Assembly (NCBI RefSeq): GCF_005239225.2
Contig: NC_133293.1
Span: 21,730,333 to 21,794,332 of the forward strand
Source of the DNA: Populus alba
Lineage: Eukaryota; Streptophyta; Magnoliopsida; Malpighiales; Salicaceae
Length of the DNA stretch: 64,000 nt
Direction: 5' to 3'
Made by a program: the position numbers and the translations under genes
Part shown: piece after piece, positions 51,169 through 63,599 of the stretch
How positions within the stretch are numbered: the stretch's first letter is position 1
Layout: each line of letters begins with the position of its first letter
Notes under the pieces: generated by a model
What the model saw: only the letters and a program-made list of their open reading frames with translations
Told to the model about the DNA's origin: nothing
Databases searched by the model: none

Positions 51169-51880
51169 TGTCATGTGCTGTAGGCTCGCTTTGCTATTCC
51201 CTTTTTCTTTTTCCCTATATAAATATCTATATCGATAGTGGTGGAAGTGATATGGTGCTGGCACTGATGATTACTGGTGATGGAGATATAGGCAGGCAGT
51301 GTATTCTTCTTCTTCTTCAAATTCACCTGGTGTATAGTTTAAGTGTTTGGTGCCATCTTTTATTTTATTTTTCATTTTTTTAACCTAGGGCTTGAAGGTT
51401 GTGATATGGGGGGGTGGCTATGATATTGCAGAGAATTTTACATGTTCGGGGGGATTGAGATTATGTAAAATAGAAAGAAAAATGTTGTGAGATATCAGTA
51501 TGTCGTCTCAAAGCAGAGATTACTTTGTCGTGAATCATATCAATGGAGCTTGTTGATGACACTTTTTTCGAGCAGTTCAGTGTTTACAAATCCTAGTCTT
51601 GGATAATTTGCATGTATAATACATGATGTTTTTTAAAAAGTACATTGAAATGATTATTTTCAGTGTTTTTTTATTCTTGATTTGAGATGAATTGTTGATT
51701 TGGGGCTAAACTCAAGTTATGTTGGGGAAAAAAACCTAGATCTATTTTAACAACTTTGCCTTGGTTTTAGATTTTTTTTTTTAAAAAACAAAAACTTGGA
51801 TTGAACGGCAACTTAAGTCTTGGACTGGATCAGTCATTTCTTGTAACCATGTGTAATTCAAGCTGTAATATAAACTTAGA
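51169..51880. other. 3' region of the SHOU4-type gene
   Basis: The interval is the probable 3' untranslated region and spacer. No gene is recognised. Confidence 0.4.
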
Positions 51881-52145
51881 GAAACCTCAATTTGCTCCTC
51901 AATCTATGTACTCATTCTCAATTGTGTCCCAATTTTATCAATTAGGCTGAACATGCTTTCCACGGTTCTAAACCGAATCCTTTCATCAATTTTTTGCTAA
52001 TGTTTTCCTTTATAATTTGCACATGCAATGAAACAGCATCATTTTGAAGAAAATTTGACCAAAAAAGTTAATGAACAATGACAGATGGACCTAGTTGAGA
52101 ACTGTCTGAAACATTTGGGACCAAATTAAGTTGAGGTTTCCCTGT
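51880..52145. repeat. MITE-like element with GGGAAACCTCAA ends
   Basis: The left end reads GAAACCTCAATTTGCTCC (51881-51898). The right end, in reverse complement, reads GGGAAACCTCAACTTAATTT followed by GGTCC. The ends are an imperfect terminal inverted repeat about 265 bases apart. The interior has no coding capacity. Ends of the same flavour occur at 5418-5706, and a half copy may lie at about 61430-61530. Confidence 0.55.
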
Positions 52146-52219
52146 AATCTTCTTTCAACACTCTTGTTTTTGGCTATGAAGACCAACAAGCACTTCTACA
52201 AGTTAAAAAGCACGTTAAG

Positions 52220-52870
52220 GGAGTGTAACCATGCCAGTGCTTGAAAGAGTTGAGGGCAGGCCTATTCCCTGCAACCGGGGAAGGCTTCTGAGGTTTTTTT
52301 ACTGCATTCTATAGATGTCTTGATTGCTCCACCGAAATGCAGTAATTTTTTTATAAATAAAATTTCAAAAATTATTGTTGAGCATGTACATGATTTCCAA
52401 TGTCTGATTTTTCTCATGTCATCTTCATCTTCCTGGTCACTCAAACCAAGATCAGCAAGCAACTCTTCTAGTGGAATAGAACGCATCTTCCCCATAAGTA
52501 GCCATAGAAGCTATCTCTGAAGGCTGATAGTCTCTCTCATGATAGAGTGGTGTATTGAACCTCATGTCAGGGTTCTCCTCCAGATCCCTCGCATTGTTCA
52601 TACTCTGAATTCATCTTCTCTTGGTCAAATCTACCTTGGGAGTCACCAACTTCCATGTTGAGGGACCTCAGCTTCCAAGAACGAGGCTTCCCGCATTTTC
52701 TCTGCCCCTTCTCTTCGTAGCTCCTTTATTAAAGTTGCTTTTGGAAGGAATAAGCCCTCGTGCTTATCCATTTCAGCATCATTACAAACAATAAGACCAA
52801 GAGCATTAGCATGATGTTGATATATTGTTGAGGGTAACAGGTGTGAGAGGAGCCTAATTGAAACCATCAC
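52220..52870 (-). pseudogene. decayed unidentified coding sequence
   Basis: On the minus strand several protein-like pieces follow one another in different frames. They are EMDKHEGLFLPKATLIKELR with REGAEKMREASFLEAE (52643-52780), ARDLEENPDMRFNTPLYHER with DYQPSEIASMATYGEDAFYS (52490-52590), PLEELLADLGLSDQEDEDD (52420-52480) and SPVAGNRPALNSFKHWHGYT (52225-52290). Composition and codon flavour look coding, but no single frame spans them and stops separate them. It may be a pseudogene or exons of a gene whose introns I cannot place. I do not recognise the family. Confidence 0.4.
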
Positions 52871-53133
52871 AAAAGATAGAAGACATAATTGTAGTTTTCC
52901 CTTTTTAATTTTCTTTTCTTCCTTCCTTGCACTCTCACTTAAAAAACCAAATATAAAAAGGAACCGACATTCGGATACCTATCCGAATCTGTCCTTGTCT
53001 CTCAAGATCTCTGCTGTCTTGAGAAAGATCTCCATACAATCTCTACACCCATAATTTCCCTCTTCACCTTCTCCGTTAAGCTTATTATCCACTAGAACTA
53101 TATGTATGTGCACATATAAATATACAGAGGGCG

Positions 53134-56100
53134 ATGGTAAGGTCATCAGGGAAGCAAAAATCAACAAAACTGGTGATACTTTGTGTGGTTTTATTAGGGT
53201 TTGGCCTGATTGCTGATTATCTGTGGGCTTCTTCTCCACATTTCGCTACTTCTTCTTATTTATCCAATTGGGTTCCTGCTGATAATTCTCAATCCAATGT
53301 AATTATTCCAAAACAAGAACCGCATCATGTTGACACTAAACCCCCAAAAATAAAGGTACAATCTTTTTTGCTTTATTTACACTTTTAGCACTTCCCATTT
53401 AAGTTTTTTTTGCAGTTTTGGAGCTTAGTTTTGTGTTTATGAGAGTAATGTGGGAAAAAGTTGAATGCTTTGTTGTTTATTGCTGTTGTTATTTATAGGT
53501 GGAAGCTGATAAAGCTACAAGCTTTTTGGTTCAATTTAGATTTATAATGTAACCCATTTAAGTAATCTCCATTTACTTTGTGTTTATAGTGAAATTTCGG
53601 ATGTTTAGGAAAGAATTACGAATAGTTGTTTGTTTGTTTATAAATGTGTGTAGGCAGATGGTGTCCATGATCGATCCTTATCGGCTACATTTGCTGATTT
53701 GCCTGCACCAGAACTGAAATGGGAGAAAATGGCTAGTGCACCTGTGCCTCGTCTAGATGGGGCTGCGATACAGATTAAGGATCTTCTATACGTTTTTGCT
53801 GGATATGGAACGATTGATCTTGTGAGAAACCTTTTCTAGCTCTTGTACTATTTTTATTCTCTATGGTTTGACTTTATGTGTATGTGTTTCGCTAATTTTT
53901 TTAAGTGCCAATCTCTTGGGATTAACAGGTGCATTCACATGTTGATATTTACAATTTTACGGATAATACATGGGGACGGAGATTTGATATGCCTAAAGAA
54001 ATGGCTCATTCACATTTGGGAATGGTCACAGATGGGAGATACATATATGTTGTCACTGGACAATATGGCCCACAATGCAGAGGACCTACAGCTCGTAATT
54101 TTGTGCTAGATACCAAGACAAAGCAATGGCAGGACTTGCCACCTTTACCAGTTCCTAGGTATGTGCCTGTGTCAAAATAGTTTAAAATGAACTTAAAATA
54201 GGATACAAGAACATCAGCTGGTTTTGCAACAGCAGTATTTGATTGTTTTTTAATTTTGCTTTGAGAAACTGATTGCCTTGTGCTGTTTGCATAGTCATCT
54301 GCCTTATCTCTGTGGTTCATATTCTGAATTGAAATGCTATGTGTCAGTGTTGGCATTGTGCTGTTTAAATATTTGAACTTTGAAGCCAAATTTAGTTCAT
54401 GCTCTGTATTTTTTTATTCTGCACTTTGATAAAGAGAATTGAACTTTAATTTAATAACACTCAGATATGCACCAGCAACTCAACTTTGGAGAGGTAGACT
54501 CCATGTGATGGGTGGCAGCAAGGAAAATCGGCACACTCCAGCATTAGAGCATTGGAGTCTTGCTGTAAAGGATGGGAAAGCATTGGAAAAGGAATGGAGG
54601 CCTGAAATACCCATTCCTCGTGGAGGACCTCATCGGTTTGTGGCCAATCCTAGTCTTATTATTTCATCATTTAGCTATCTAGTTTGATTTGAAATGAATT
54701 CTCAATAGGCTATTACAGTTTCACAAATAAAACATTTTATCATTGATAGTGTTGTTGCCAAACCAAATGGTCACAATGAAATGACCATAGGGGAAATAGC
54801 TCATGATTGAAACTTCTACATGTTATAATTTTGTGTGTTTATGCAGTGCTTGTGTCGTGGTTAGTGATCAACTGCTCATTATTGGTGGTCAGGAAGGTGA
54901 TTTTATGGCCAAGCCTGGATCGCCTATTTTCAAATGCTCTCGTAGGAATGAGGTATACCGATTAATATTATTTTTATTGATAATCCTATTTGACAGCTTT
55001 TATAGACTGCATCAACATTTTCTACCCAAGCTTTAAGTGGCCCCCTAGAGCTTTTTTGAGGTTTTTGGGTTGCATTTGATAAGAAAATAAGAGAGTCAAA
55101 CATCATTATTCTGTCATTTTTACATGAAATCAAATATAGTATGAAACAGAAAATAAAAACATGATACTGTTTATCTTTGATTTGATAACTATCCTGTATT
55201 GTAAAGCTTTACAAGTGTGTTTCAACTACGCTTGATCTCCTTTATTTTAATAACTAACCCCGAGACCTAATGTTTAGATTTTTTAAATAACTTATAAGGT
55301 CTATTTATCACAGAAAAAGTACCACAGTTATGTTGTAACTTGGAGAAATTTGTCTTCACTTCCCCTTCTCTCTTTCCCTCTGCTTTTATTTAATGGTCTT
55401 GGCTCATTTTTGTTGCTTCAGATAGTATATGATGAGGTCCACATGCTGGATGATGAGATGAAGTGGAAACCCTTACCTCCTATGCCGAAGCCTGATTCTC
55501 ATATTGAATTTGCTTGGGCGATTGTTAATAATTCCATTGTTATTGCTGGAGGCACCACAGAAAAACACCCTACAACTAAAAAGATGGTCCTGGTTGGTGA
55601 AGTTTTCCAGTTCAACTTAGACACACTGGTATGAATTTTATGTTTCTTATGTGCTTCCAAACTAGTTTGGCATAAAGGCACGGTTCTCGTTATTTTATGT
55701 GCTCCCAAACATAATTTACATAACCCTACATATTTCTACACATCACATCAACTGCAATTTGCACACACAGCCCTAGGCATAATCTGGGATGGGTTTTGTA
55801 CGTTATCTTACATATCTCTATATATCACGTATAAAATGCTTGTACATACACACAAAGATGCACACGGGCATTTCTTGTCTGGTTGCTGCCATTGGAAGGT
55901 TATTGGCTTACTGCTGTCTAGTTGCTTTCATCTGCCAATTTTTTTAAAAACATTGGATTGAAATTCTCGAAAGATTTGATGACCTGTTAAGACCAAGGTA
56001 TGCATTTTATATTTCTTAAATCTTATGCTCTATCCCTTTTCCCTTGTGGAAGACTTTGTACAAGAATAGTCCAATAATTAGTTGAGATTTTTGTGAGCTG

Positions 56101-56880
56101 ACAGTCAAGAAACTTTAGATTTAATTTATAGTTAAAATGTAGAGATTGGTTTGGTTAATCATAGCATAGTACTATGCTTGGAAGTGAATTTGTTCAGACA
56201 GCTGAAGATTTTCAGAATACCTCAAAAGTATTGTCATAGTGGTTGTGGTTTTTCCGTTATTCTTGTGACCTCAGAAGGAAGTGAGAGATTTCTCCCCTTG
56301 TTTCATTATTCTGGCCACTGTTACCTGAACCTGACTGGCCTATCAAGCTTTCTTGACCAAGAATAGGAATGAATTAGTATTGGTTCAGGTGAACACCAAA
56401 ACCTAGAAGTGATAAGAACCTGATCAATTTCACCTTCAGTTGTGTGGCAATCTACCACGCCATGTGCTTATGTCTCCCAAAACTCCATTAGAAGTTTGCC
56501 AGATTTGATGTTAATGCCTGTTCCAGAACCTGACAAGCTCGAGTCTTACCAGTGCAGCCACAATAGTATACGATAGTGAATCACTAGTTTCACTCTCTTT
56601 TTTTTGTTGCATTAAAACTGTCCCCTCTTTTCTTTTTTCTCCACAGAAGATCAATTTCTGTTACAATGGATGGTATTATATAATTTTTGTAATTCATACA
56701 TGTCTGCAGACATGGTCAGTAATCGGAAAACTTCCATATCGTGTCAAAACTACTCTGGTTGGGTTCTGGAATGGATGGTTGTACTTCACATCAGGACAGC
56801 GAGATAGAGGACCAGATGATCCAGCACCAAAAAAAGTCATTGCAGATATGTGGAGAACCAAACTGAGAATGAACTCATGA
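53134..56880 (+). CDS. membrane-anchored kelch-repeat protein (At3g27220/At1g51540 type)
   Basis: Seven coding exons (53134-53355, 53654-53821, 53929-54158, 54465-54635, 54847-54952, 55422-55628, 56710-56880) join in phase to 424 residues. The N-terminus is basic, followed by one hydrophobic segment (KLVILCVVLLGFGLIADYLW, about residues 12-31), so a signal-anchor or secreted protein is expected. A galactose-oxidase-like kelch propeller follows. Visible blades include PRLDGAAIQIKDLLYVFAGY, HSHLGMVTDGRYIYVVTGQY, WRGRLHVMGGSKENRHTP, VVVSDQLLIIGGQEGDF, IVNNSIVIAGGTTEK and FWNGWLYFTSGQRDRGP. The catalytic Tyr/Cys pair of true galactose oxidase cannot be claimed. There is no F-box. Biochemical function of the family is poorly known. 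The gene is intact. Confidence 0.93.
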
Positions 56881-58055
56881 CCGAGATATCTGTTTCTTCT
56901 TTGCTAGGATAGCCATTCTCATCAAGTCAAATATTTATCTGTACCATTCTTTTACCCCATTTTTTTGTGTTTTGTTTTAGTCAACATTTTTTTTGTTCCC
57001 TAGTGTAAGTAAAGGAGTGAGGGGAGTATCAATTCTTCCCAATGTGCTGTATCACCTTGAGACTATACTTTACTGTAACATGGAAAGTGCATATTAGATT
57101 TTATATCCTGGAAAAACAATAAAAATGTATGCTCCCTACAATTCTGTTCTGTTGTTATTCTCCATAGAAATTGCCATGAACTTGTCAATCCCACCTTTGG
57201 CTTGAAAATTTTCGTGAATGCAAGCATTTGATGATCGTGCACCTTGCTCTTTTCAACTGTCGTAAATGCGAGTCTTTGGAGATGTGAGAGTGAAGCAAGG
57301 TTGTTTGGTGATCCAAGTAAAGCGTTGATGATTAAGATATATCACGAGGGTTAGCAGTTAGCACAAGTGATGAAGACTTGGCATGGTGTATGGGGAGGTA
57401 CTGGTTTAAGAATTCATTTAACATGATTTTTGAACTATAATTCTTGACTTTAAATTATAATTTAAAAGTTTTTTTTCATAAATAACTTGTGATAAAAATA
57501 AGTTATGACGACTTTAAGTTAGAAATGTATTTAGTAAAGATGATTTAAAATGGTTTTTTAAAGAATAAATGTAGTACAAGTTTAAGTTAAAATTTAAAAA
57601 TCTCAACTTTTAATTAAATCAAGATTTGGCTTAATTTTGTAACAAGCTTTTGATTTAAGTAACCAAAAATATTTATTACTTTTTTGGTTAAAAAAAATAT
57701 TCAATTTATAAAAATCATATCAAATATAACCCTAGACCTGTTCTTTGATAGCTTGCAGGTTTACAGCTCTAGTTTGTCAGCAGAACATGGGATTTCTTTC
57801 TAAAGAAACTTAAAGAGGCTCTTTTCAGCCGCCAGGTGGTATGGCCTGAAACAATCAGTCCCAAGGCAGTGACTTTACTTGGATCATTTTCGTGGTCCTT
57901 AAGATTTGTCTAAAATACAGACATTGTCTAGCATTATTCATATTTCTTCATGAAACATGTACAAAGCAAATAATAATGGAGCTACGTGAGAGGCTATCAT
58001 GTATAGGACTAAGCATAGTGAGGGATCATTCTGAAAATACCGTTGTTATGGTAAC
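56881..58055. other. convergent intergenic region
   Basis: The 3' flanks of two convergent genes meet here. The centre (57400-57730) is A/T-rich without an ORF. Nothing else is recognised. Confidence 0.45.
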
Positions 58056-60666
58056 TTAGCACCTTACCATTTCTGTTTCCAGCTCCAATTTGACCAGAAA
58101 GAGCTCCCCATCAAACCTCAACCCATATGCTTCGGCAGGCTGAAGTAAGCCATCCACCATTCCACCAAAAACGTACAAGCGACACCCTGAATGATCCGCA
58201 CAGGCTCGATGGAATGATCTGCGGTAGGGTTTATAACCCTTTGCCTTGAGCATTCTCCACATATTATTTGCCTGCAATCCCCTTGAGTTTAATGGAGACT
58301 GCGCTTTATGTGATGGGATCTTACTAACATCTAATACCCAAAAATCGTCCTTCCTGCGCCGCTGTGAATCTTCACCTCCATAGATTAGCAGCCGACCTCC
58401 CAAAATCAGTGTGGCTGAGTGGCCGACTCGTGGGAGGGAGACTCCTGCAGGTATGTCTTGCAAATTATAGAGAATCTGTTTCCACTTGAGTTCATCCTCA
58501 GACACTTGCAAGAGCCAGACATCATGCAGTGCATCATACCCCGAACCTCTTCCTCCAAATAAAACAATTCCTGTTCCTTCGATGCATGTTAATGTGTGTC
58601 CTGAACGAGCAGGAGGTGATGGATGAGTCACCAGCTCCCTCCATGTTCCAGAACAGAAATTTTCTGAAAGTTCTAGAATCCAAGTGTCTCCCATTCTAAG
58701 GCCGCACAATCCAATCCCTCCATGGATGACCATTGTACTTTTATCAATGCAGCAAGCAGCATGAGCCCCACGGGGTGGTGGTGCTATGGATCTCACATCA
58801 AGCAGCCTCCATGACAATGTTATACCAAGGTTCTCACTGAGCACTACTTTCCCCACCCATGTATCATTTTGACGCATCCCACGATCATTAATTCCTCCAA
58901 AGAGCACCAGATAATCGCCAATGACGATGCATGTATGCCCAAATCTCCCGTTTGGAATTCCTGAATTAACTTTCTGCCACTTCAGCATCCTTTGAAAATC
59001 ATTACCTATGTATGCCACCCATGTATCATCGAGATCTCGCCCTGAGGAGAAGACCAACATAGCAAAACAAGAAATGCTTATACGCCAAACCACTTTGACA
59101 TAAACAGGTAAAAAACTAAATGCAGAACTGCTTCAGAACAATGGAGAGAATGCCGGCCCTTCTTATCAGTGGTGATTGTTCAATTATTGTCCATTTTCAC
59201 TGGTATAATTTCCCATGGGGCATGCTGAAAATGATTCAATCATCCTTCCACTATATAATTATAGCTCAAGCGGCTAATAAATCCTGCATGATATCAACAA
59301 AGAGGCATTGATGGGTTTTGTTTTTCATTTCACTGCGCAGAAGGCGAAAACGGATGCTCAGATGGATTTGCCTCTGAAATCTACACCTGGTTGCAAGTAC
59401 TTTAAGTTCAAAGATGATGCTAATTGTCCTACATCAGGACTCTTCTCATGGAAATAAAGATGTTCTACTGAAAGTTTATGCTTCTGATTGCTAGTTCTAT
59501 TACTGGGATGAGGCATGCTCTTAATAGTCCCACTGGAAAAGTAGCAGCAACAAAACATTATGGAATCAGAATATGATTGCTGCAATACAGTATCCGAGTT
59601 GCTAAACTTCAAGGAGGGCACTCTACAAGAGGTGGGGCAATTGCATTTGCAGCAAGCCACCAAGGAACTAAACATATTATCGTTTTACAGTATCTTAAAT
59701 GTTAAGATCTTGATGCCAAATTAAGCAGAGGAGCCTGCTGTAGGCTATAATGTGGCACAGACAAATATACTTAAATTTGAAAAAAACAAATGCTACTATT
59801 TGATAATGTAGAGGAATAGATTGAACTGTTGCCAACCAGAAATTTAAGATGCATGATTTAACTGTCGCCATCTCATACCCACCTACCTCAACTCACACAA
59901 CTTATGCTCAATTTCAAACTTACTAATACATTGAAGCCATGACCACGAAGCAAGAAGATTCTCAAGCCATGGAAACCCTAATCCGTGGTTAGTTGAATCA
60001 GGAACACTAAACAACTGAAAGGAAAAACTAAGGATCTGACATGAACCAATATAAACATTCCTTTGGCATCCTTAACCAGCAAATCAAACAGTGAAGCATC
60101 ACATACACACATGGGCACATTTAAGACACAGAATGATTAAAAAAAGAAGACAAAGAAACTACTATTCAAATCAAAGAACATACGGTTTATGAATCAAAAC
60201 AACTAATCAAAGAAAAGATAGACTAACCTCCTTCACAGCCACCACCAAACAAGACCAGGCAATCAGATACAAAGTTAAGACAGTGAGAAGCCCTGGGAGT
60301 TGGGAGCATCAATTCGCTATCTTGGTCGGACAGTTTATGGCAAGAAACTGAGTCAAGCTGAGACACCTGCTTGTATAGCCTCATCCATGGCAACTGCTGA
60401 TTGTTTTTGGTATTGATAGAAGACTTGAGGGCATCCACTGATGTGGACCCCCACTCCCTCCTGCATATGGACTCCCACAGTGTATCAGAACCTGTTAAGG
60501 ACCTGAACCTTTTGCAAGTCCTGGCAAAGGAGATGAGTGAATCTATAGGAAGCAGAAGCAGGATTGTGAAGAGATGGTCTTGAGCTAGCTTAACAATTGG
60601 CGACGACGATCCAATGTTGCTGCTAGTAGTACTAGTGCTTGTCTCAGCCATGAAGAAAGTAGTCAT
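58056..60666 (-). CDS. F-box/kelch-repeat protein (At1g51550 type)
   Basis: This is the substrate-recognition subunit of an SCF ubiquitin ligase. The two exons on the minus strand are 60228-60666 and 58056-59041, joined G|GG across a 1.2-kb intron, giving 474 residues. The first ATG is 60666 (MTTFFMAETS); a second in-frame ATG at 60651 (MAETSTSTT) is equally plausible. The F-box lies at about residues 20-65 (DHLFTILLLLPIDSLISFAR, then CKRFRSLTGSDTLWESICRR). The kelch blades follow: SDCLVLFGGGCEGG, GDYLVLFGGINDRG, KSTMVIHGGIGLCG, GTGIVLFGGRGSG, GGRLLIYGGEDSQ and GCRLYVFGGMVDG, each with paired glycines and the downstream tryptophan. It lies tail to tail with the other kelch gene but is not closely similar to it. 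The gene is intact. Confidence 0.95.
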
Positions 60667-60669
60667 TCT

Positions 60670-62440
60670 TGTTGTTTTGTAAGATAGCACTCACCTATGA
60701 CTTCTAAGATGTAAGGCTATGGAGCTACGTGGGATTGTGTTGGGTAGAGGGTAGGGAGAAACAAAACACACTTCTGAAATGGTCTGGTTTTATTTTGTTG
60801 CTCATGTCATGTGAAAGAAAGAAATGGTGATAAGGCAAACATGGAAGAAAGGTAAATTCTAAGAGTTGAAAAGAGATGGAAAGGGAGAGATTGTACATAG
60901 AAGGATAGATGAGGAGAGGCCATATCTTTTGTCTGCTACCTACACTCTCTAGTGTTCCTTGCTATGTCATTTGAAGACAAGGAAGCCAAATGGCAAGCAG
61001 AGACCTTCGTCTGTTTGTTTCATCTTTTACCCTTTCTCCCCCCCCCCCTGAATTTACAGTGAGCCAGAAGGGGTCAATGTGGAAAGTGGGATATCCTTTG
61101 ATTTCAAATGAACATAGAGAAGTTCAAAGTTGGGAGACATTTTGCATGATGGTGCAGGGTCCAAGTGCTGAAGATCCTTTTCTCAGTGTCAATATGCAGT
61201 TATACACCAGATTTTTGGGTTCTTTTTCAGTCAACTCTTCTATTTTTTTGTTGTACAATTGAACTCTGAAAGATAGCCCTTGTGGAGAAAAGTTGTCAAC
61301 TGAAGATGTGTGAGAAATTATCTCCTTGTTTCTGAGTGATTTTGCCCTTTAAAACACAGAAAGATAGTGCTTATAGAGAAACTGGATAGACTTCCAAGAT
61401 TTGAACTTGTATTTTACCTTTAGTTTTTAGGGAAAACCAAGCCCTGATGTATTTCATACTTCTCAATTGAGTCTCGAAGCAAGACTTTTATCAATCGAGT
61501 CCCAAATGTTTCAATTAGGTCCTCTGTCCAAGTCCGATAATTGTTCCATCAAATTTTATTCCACATAAAGCCGTTTTATTGCGCAGAATACATTACCATA
61601 TATTGATTGATAGAATGGCCCATTGAAGAGTATGTGAGACATTAGGGTTCCACGTGTCATGATTGAAACCGTTGGATACACAATTAACATCACAAAAACA
61701 CCAAATGAAACACTTGTATCACTTTTATTGGTGGGCAAAACCCATGAACGAAACATCCAACAACAAATATCCTACTAGCCCATTTGGTCCATGCCAAATT
61801 GTTGATTAGATATGTCTTCCTTCATGCTTTTTTGTAATTTTCTTAACAGGGACGAAACAATGCCTAGGATTATAACATTTTTGGAACTTGGTTGAGGTAA
61901 GACTAAACCTAGTTGCATGCAATTATCATGAGATTCCATCTTGAATAGCAATATCACCTTTACACCTTTCAGTTTGATCACAAAATGTTGAAAGCATTTT
62001 ACAACACATTTTCTCAACTCAAACAGAAAATGTAGGACCACACCTATTTTTCAAGGCCAGTAAAGACAGCCATGCATGTTCTGGGAAGCTAAATTGATGG
62101 TTAAATTTGTCATTTAGTAGGGCTTGTGTCGTACATGAGTTTTGAATATCAATGACAAGCAATACAAATCAAGCATTTGCAAGGAAGTGTGCTTGCTACC
62201 AAAATCTTCAGCATTATCTAGATAGATCCTGTGTATAAATAGTAGTCCATCTATAACATGTCCTAAGAGTTTTTAGGTTACATGAAGATTAAAGGGGAAA
62301 ACAGGGGGGGGAACTGATGGGGTTATTTAGATGTGAAGAAGGACACAAACTCGGTTTCATGTGGTTACCTTGCTTCACGCTCAATCAAAAAGAAAGGAAA
62401 GAAAAAAGAAAGAAAGATTGCACAATAAGTAGCCCAATTT
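60670..62440. other. promoter of the F-box/kelch gene and spacer
   Basis: No gene is recognised. A C10 run lies at about 61039-61048. At about 61430-61530 the phrases caattgagtctcgaagcaag and atcgagtcccaaatg resemble the interior of the MITE-like elements. An ORF at 61775-62041 on the minus strand has no family signature. Confidence 0.4.
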
Positions 62441-63599
62441 TTATTTCTGCAAACTGTGCACTTGGCCTTTATCTATTAGTTTCCAAAGAGCAGCCTTGGC
62501 TTCCTCTAGAGTTTCAACAGCATGCCCATCTTCAAATGATAGCCTCTGTATGTTGAACTACAAAAGAATAGAACATTCTCTATAATCACCAGCATAAACA
62601 CATCACCAAATACAGGCTTGAAAATGCTGTTGGATGAAAGGATTACCTGAGCCCCTTGACGGACCCGAATATCAGTTCCTTTACTGTCTATTGATATGAA
62701 GGCAGCATCATCTACCTCCGTGTCAGAGGATAAGAGCTCTTTAAGCAGTTTTGAGAAAATTGCATTTAGTTCCTGTAGCAAATGCAAATCCCAATACAAT
62801 GAAGCCCACAAAGTACATGCTGGCACATATTATCATCATAGAGAAAAATGCAAGAAGATTAGCACTAGACCCCCTATAGACTCACAGTCATAGAAGTTCA
62901 TGTGACTGTGTTGTATGACTTTTTGTTAAAAGAAGAATTATTACCATGCCATGGGGCGCATGAGATCCGAGAAAGTGGAAAGTTAAAAGACCACCAAGTT
63001 AACAATAGTTACAAACACTCACCAAAACAAAAGGCAACAATCATGAAGTGCCGAGCTAATTTTTGACACATTCAAACTTGACTGGATTCATTTGTAACCC
63101 TCAAATATCGTGTTCAACATTTGCCTATTTACACCTAAAAGCATGATTTTCCTGTTTCACCATTCCCTTCTTTCTGAAACATTAACAGCTGTAAATGTAA
63201 TACATTGGACTAAATGTCATGAGGTATTAAGCTTATATCAGAATGAATATTCTCAGATGAAACACAAAAGTAGAATGATACCATCAGCCTGTCTCCTTAA
63301 CATAATGCAGAAAATCAAACTAATCAGTATTAACAATATAGCACCCTTGATTGGATAACACCCAAAAGAAAGATATATATATATATATATATATAGAATC
63401 TAGAAACACAACAACAGAATCAGTGACAACTTCCATACATATGCGCACATCTTCTCTATTGAAATTACCAAGGGTTTTCAAGATCACCTTGAGATTTTGC
63501 TCCCCTCCATCAACTGCAATCTTATCAGGCTGAAGCGCCTCATATTCCTTGACATCAACCCAAGCAACAGTGCCAAAGCCTCCAATAAAATATATGTCA
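62441..63599 (-). CDS. pyridoxamine 5'-phosphate oxidase-like FMN-barrel protein, 3' exons (partial)
   Basis: This is the C-terminal part of a gene that continues beyond the right edge. Three minus-strand exons are clear. 63488-63599 encodes DIYFIGGFGTVAWVDVKEYE and ALQPDKIAVDGGEQNLK. 62647-62772 encodes ELNAIFSKLLKELLSSDTEV and DDAAFISIDSKGTDIRVRQG. 62441-62557 encodes FNIQRLSFEDGHAVETLEEA and KAALWKLIDKGQVHSLQK, then TAA. Phases agree. The pattern matches plant FMN-binding split-barrel proteins with a DUF2470-like C-terminus, of the At1g51560/At3g21140 type. The glutamyl-tRNA-reductase-binding protein and PGR7 are relatives. Chloroplast location is expected from the family but the N-terminus is not in view. 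The At1g51560 type is favoured because the F-box/kelch neighbour is of the At1g51550 type. Confidence 0.8.
63369..63396. repeat. (TA)n microsatellite in an intron
   Basis: About 12 TA units inside the intron between 62772 and 63488. Confidence 0.85.
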
